A stretch of 64,000 bases of DNA, from contig NZ_CP041203.1 in assembly GCF_008033115.1 (NCBI RefSeq), positions 1,612,001 through 1,676,000 on the forward strand. Reading direction: 5' to 3'. Position numbers and translations under genes: made by a program. Under the pieces are notes generated by a model, which made no database searches, was not told the origin of the DNA, and was given only the letters and a program-made list of their open reading frames with translations. Each line of letters starts with the position of its first letter. Positions within the stretch are counted from its first letter, which is position 1. Positions 61,319-64,000 of the stretch are shown piece by piece. This DNA comes from Cellulomonas sp. Y8. GTDB lineage: Bacteria > Actinomycetota > Actinomycetes > Actinomycetales > Cellulomonadaceae.

Positions 61319-61560
61319 GGATCACGGTCTACTCCAAGCCGGGCTGCGTGCAGTGCGACGCGACCTACCGCGCCCTGGACAAGGCCAGCCTCCAGTACGA
61401 GATCGTCGACATCACCACCGACGCCGTCGCCCGCGACTACGTCATGGGCCTGGGGCACCTGCAGTCGCCCGTCGTCGTCGCCGACGGCCAGCACTGGTCC
61501 GGGTACCGCCCGGACCAGATCACCGCCCTGGCCGCGCGCCGGACACCGGGGCCGGCATGA
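61315..61560 (+). CDS. NrdH-like glutaredoxin
   Basis: An 81-residue thioredoxin-fold protein: RITVYSKPGCVQCDATYRAL with CVQC in the redox-active site, then QSPVVVADGQHWSGYRPDQI with the cis-proline and the SGYRPD motif of NrdH. NrdH normally donates electrons to class Ib ribonucleotide reductase. No reductase genes are adjacent, so here it is a cargo redoxin, perhaps supporting DNA synthesis after transfer. Overlaps both neighbours. Confidence 0.88.
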   Translation: MRITVYSKPGCVQCDATYRALDKASLQYEIVDITTDAVARDYVMGLGHLQSPVVVADGQHWSGYRPDQITALAARRTPGPA

Positions 61561-62423
61561 AGCCGGGTATCGCGGTCGACCACCTGCTCACCGCCGCCCT
61601 GTGGTCCCGGTCCGACGCCGAGCGGATCCGCGCGGCGCTGCCGGCGTGGTGGGCCGCGGCCGCCGGCGGCCTGCGCCCGGCGCTGGCAGCACTGATCCAC
61701 GACCACGACACGCACCAGGCAGGCGACGTCGACGGCCACGAGCGCGCGGCCGCGATCCTCGCGTGGATCCTGCGCCGAGCCGGCGAGGTCACCGAGGCTG
61801 CCGAGCAGCACCAGCGGTGGAGGGAAGCCGGCCGCCACGGTCCCGAGCCGGCGCACTGGTCCCGCGACATGGCCCTGGCGATGCACGGCCCCGCGCGCGG
61901 GCTGCCGGACCCGCGCCTGCTCACCCTGGCCGCCAGGGTGGCGCCGCTCGCCGTCGAGCTCGCCGCACCCGACCGGCACACCACGCACTCCCTGGCCTAC
62001 CTGATCGCGACCGCCCGAACCGACCCGCCCACGAGAGGACGAAGCATGCTGCTGACCACCACCGTGACGTTCGAGGGCAACCTCGCCGCCGACCCCGAAC
62101 GCCGTACCTCAGCCGAGACGCAACGCCCCTACGTCGACCTCGTCGTGCTGGTGAACGAGCCCGGCGAGCAGGTCGACGAGGACGGCAAGTCCACCAGGCC
62201 CGAACCCACCCGCCATCGCGTGCGCGTCCCCGGCCCGGCCGCGGAGCACGCCGCCGCGTGCCTGCGGTGCGGCGATCGGGTCGTGGTCACCGGCAGGGTC
62301 GTCACCGACAGCTGGACCGACCCTGAGACGCAGCGCAAGCGCACCGCGCCCCGGGTCATCGCCGACGCCATCGGGGTGTCCCTGCGCTTCACCCCGGTGC
62401 TCGTCCAGCGGACCACCCGATGA
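61557..62423 (+). CDS. fusion or run-on of a helical protein and an SSB-like domain
   Basis: One frame of 288 residues. Residues 1-160 are helical (AVDHLLTAALWSRSDAERIRAAL, GHERAAAILAWILRRAGEV) and unrecognised. Residues 164-288 begin MLLTTTVTFEGNLAADPER and contain VVVTGRVVTDSWTDPET, an OB fold like single-stranded DNA-binding proteins. An internal ATG at 62046 has GAGAGGACGAAGC directly upstream, a good ribosome binding site, so the SSB part may be translated on its own. A lost stop codon or an indel between two genes is the alternative to a true fusion. SSB would coat transferred DNA. Confidence 0.7.
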   Translation: MKPGIAVDHLLTAALWSRSDAERIRAALPAWWAAAAGGLRPALAALIHDHDTHQAGDVDGHERAAAILAWILRRAGEVTEAAEQHQRWREAGRHGPEPAHWSRDMALAMHGPARGLPDPRLLTLAARVAPLAVELAAPDRHTTHSLAYLIATARTDPPTRGRSMLLTTTVTFEGNLAADPERRTSAETQRPYVDLVVLVNEPGEQVDEDGKSTRPEPTRHRVRVPGPAAEHAAACLRCGDRVVVTGRVVTDSWTDPETQRKRTAPRVIADAIGVSLRFTPVLVQRTTR

Positions 62424-63322
62424 CCGCGCCCACCACGGTCCGCGTACGCCTCACGTCTGCCGGGCGGTGGATCAACGCCTCGATGACCAGGTGGCTGGAC
62501 CGGCCGGTATGGCCGACTGGCCTGCGCCGGCGGGATCTGATCGCTCACCGTTCGCGCACGATCGGGCTGAGCACCGTCGGCGCGATGGCGACGTACACCG
62601 TTTGGTCAGCGATCGGGCCGGCAACGGTGGCCTACGGTCGCGACCTCGTGAGCGCGCTGATGGTCGCGGGCCCGCGGGCGCAGGACCGGGCGATCGCGAT
62701 CGTGATCGGTGTGTGGCTGCTCGCTTGGTGGATCGCCCGAGCGGTCAGGTTGGCGTCCTCGCGGCGGCTGGCCGCACGGATGAGCCCACAGCCTCCGATT
62801 GTCACGGTCGGGGCCGCGCGAGCGCGCGGTGTGAGCGCAGTGGACGAGCGGGTCGCCCGGCACGAGGCGGCGCATGCGGTGGTCGCTCATGCGATGGGAG
62901 CGACGCTCCTGATGGTGCGCGCGGTGCCGAACGACGAGAGCGCCGGCCGGTGCAGCTGGTCGGCCAAGAGTGAGAAGTGCGCTTCCGACGAGGCGTGGCG
63001 CGAGCTGTGCTCCGCGGTGGCCGGCGCGGTCGAGGTCACCGAGGGCGCTCACGCCTGGCCGGGTTCGCGAGACGACTGGGGCCAGGCAGCGGCGGCAGCC
63101 ATGTTCATCGCGTCGAGCGGTGGACGGCCCGTCGGCTTCGCGGGACCGCTGAGCGTCGATCGCCTGCTCGAGGCGGCGCGCGGGCACGCGGCCGCACTGC
63201 TCGCAGCGAACGCTCCCGCGCTGGACGAGCTCACCGCGGCGCTGGTGGCGCGCGGGACGTTGGACGGCGAGGACGCGGTCGCGATCCTGACGGGCGTGAA
63301 GCCGGCCGCGACGGGGCGGTGA
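62420..63322 (+). CDS. membrane-anchored stand-alone FtsH-type (M41-like) metalloprotease
   Basis: A 300-residue protein. Two membrane helices (RTIGLSTVGAMATYTVWSAI and AIAIVIGVWLLAWWIARAV) are followed by ARHEAAHAVVAHAMGATLL, an HExxH zinc motif at residues 148-152 in the FtsH (M41) context. The usual third ligand region is represented by GSRDDWGQAAAAAMFI (Asp218/219). The AAA ATPase domain of FtsH is missing completely. A protease with no unfoldase would cut loose or short substrates, for example a pilin or a membrane regulator in the ICE. Overlaps its neighbours by ATGA and GTGA. Confidence 0.75.
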   Translation: MTAPTTVRVRLTSAGRWINASMTRWLDRPVWPTGLRRRDLIAHRSRTIGLSTVGAMATYTVWSAIGPATVAYGRDLVSALMVAGPRAQDRAIAIVIGVWLLAWWIARAVRLASSRRLAARMSPQPPIVTVGAARARGVSAVDERVARHEAAHAVVAHAMGATLLMVRAVPNDESAGRCSWSAKSEKCASDEAWRELCSAVAGAVEVTEGAHAWPGSRDDWGQAAAAAMFIASSGGRPVGFAGPLSVDRLLEAARGHAAALLAANAPALDELTAALVARGTLDGEDAVAILTGVKPAATGR

Positions 63323-64000
63323 GGGGCGTGCTGGCCAGCTGCGACGTCAGCGCGTCCGCGGTGGTGTCGGCGGTCCGGCGGCACTTCGGCGCCGAGCGTG
63401 ACGGCCTCGGTCCGGAGTGGGCCGCGCTCGAGGAGTTCACCGGCGGCCCCGGAGGGTGGGGCAGGTCCCGCCGGGCCGACCTGTTCCTGGTGGGGGCGTG
63501 GTCCGGCGCCCCCCGCGGCCACGAGCGGGTGCTCGTGGAGGTGAAGGTCTCGCGCGCGGACCTGACGCACGAGCTCGCCTCCCCGGACAAGCTCGCGGCC
63601 TTCGCCCGGTACGCGCACCGGGTCTACTTCGCGACGCCGGCAGGGCTGGTGCGTGACGAGGACCTGGGCGCGGGGGTGGGGCTCATCGAGGTCACCGCCG
63701 GCCGTGCACAGGTGCGAGTGAAAGCGGCGAGGCGGTCCGACGTCGAGCCACCTCCGGAGGAGTTCATGGTCGAGGCCTTCCGGCGCGCGAGTCGAGCCGA
63801 GGCGCGCATCCGTCAGGCGGACAACGCCGACGCGCCCGCGCGGGTCGCACAGCTCGAGCGAGAGCTGGCGGTGGCGCGGCGCGCGGTCGAGACCTCGCGG
63901 GCCGCCGCGGACCGAGACCGTCAACGGCTCAGTCGGTGGATCGAGGCCGTGGCCTACGCCGGCGGCGTGGCCTGCGTGTGCGGGGCTGCTATGCGACCTC
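63319..64000 (+). CDS. MmcB-like nuclease-fold protein (partial)
   Basis: GTG start inside the previous stop; the reading frame runs off the right edge. RADLFLVGAWSG, HERVLVEVKVSRADL and ELASPDKLAAFARYAHRVYFATP give the D-E-x-K arrangement of PD-(D/E)xK nucleases of the MmcB DNA-repair type. After about residue 130 a charged helical region (ARVAQLERELAVARRAVE) follows and the end (GGVACVCGAAM) has two cysteines. The last part is not seen. It may process transferred DNA. Confidence 0.72.
   Translation, partial: MRGVLASCDVSASAVVSAVRRHFGAERDGLGPEWAALEEFTGGPGGWGRSRRADLFLVGAWSGAPRGHERVLVEVKVSRADLTHELASPDKLAAFARYAHRVYFATPAGLVRDEDLGAGVGLIEVTAGRAQVRVKAARRSDVEPPPEEFMVEAFRRASRAEARIRQADNADAPARVAQLERELAVARRAVETSRAAADRDRQRLSRWIEAVAYAGGVACVCGAAMRP

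Larger units (their letters stand above)
41547..64000. mobile_element. integrative conjugative element (left part)
   Basis: Begins at the tRNA-derived attachment site and continues past the right edge. Intact tyrosine integrase at the end, then surface proteins, then a single long operon for a type IV secretion system with VirB4-like and VirD4-like ATPases. This is the double-stranded-DNA-independent (VirB/D4) type, not the single-FtsK AICE type. The relaxase, oriT and regulatory genes are not seen and may be in the unseen part. Right end unknown. Confidence 0.8.

Noticed and set aside
41547..64000. An AICE that transfers double-stranded DNA with an FtsK-like pump
   Set aside because: VirB4-like, VirB6-like and VirD4-like genes are present and no TraB/FtsK gene is seen, so a type IV secretion system fits better.

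Overview
This window comes from a very high-GC actinobacterium. The codon use, the many GTG starts, the ATGA/GTGA gene overlaps and promoters of the form TAnnnT placed 6-7 bases before a start codon all fit Micrococcales, and a Cellulomonas-like genome is the best guess. That is an inference from style, not from a marker gene.

Positions 1-10200 are ordinary chromosomal genes: a DsbA-like lipoprotein (cut by the window edge), a zinc-free MDR reductase, a GNAT enzyme, an SGNH hydrolase coupled to a TetR regulator with a visible operator, a Cof-type HAD phosphatase, two tandem paralogous membrane proteins, a PadR regulator with its frameshifted membrane partner, an acyltransferase-3 protein and a DHA2-type MFS exporter. 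Positions 11977-19839 hold a dedicated surface-export cluster on the minus strand: a large CSLREA/beta-helix protein, three proteins with SipW-type alternate signal peptides, their SipW-like signal peptidase and a wall- or membrane-anchored protein. A large LuxR-family regulator is divergent from it. Positions 23000-32500 carry an orphan MrpD/NuoL-like antiporter subunit, a glycosyltransferase, an orphan FtsW/RodA, an ABC-F resistance-type ATPase behind a 9-codon leader peptide and hairpins, a PAP2 phosphatase, and an MFS plus paired-SMR efflux operon.

Positions 32880-37440 have visibly lower GC in places and contain immunity-like, small hypothetical and decayed genes, ending in a membrane protein/XRE/SdpI operon. 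Two 45-bp copies of a tRNA 3' end (probably tRNA-Arg, from the anticodon loop to the 3' end) lie at 37749 and 41547. They bound a degraded element (truncated integrase, replication-like remnant, IS5 fragment, RHS toxin tip with HEAT-repeat immunity gene). The second copy is the left end of an integrative conjugative element (ICE) that runs off the right edge. The ICE carries a tyrosine integrase, surface and coiled-coil proteins, a LAKTG-anchored surface protein, and then one continuous overlapping operon for a VirB4/VirD4-type secretion system: transglycosylase-carboxypeptidase, lipoprotein, ParA-like ATPase, small two-TM pilin-like protein, VirB6/TrbL-like channel, SCO6880-like protein, VirB4-like ATPase, coupling protein, DUF4913-like protein, NrdH-like redoxin, SSB-like protein, a stand-alone FtsH-type (M41) protease and an MmcB-like nuclease fold.

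Seven genes in different parts of the window are each broken by one single-base indel, several of them in G or C runs. Either the assembly has residual indel errors or there is real decay; some of the affected ICE genes look otherwise intact, so errors are a serious possibility. No relaxase, sortase, complete tRNA, rRNA or CRISPR array is visible.
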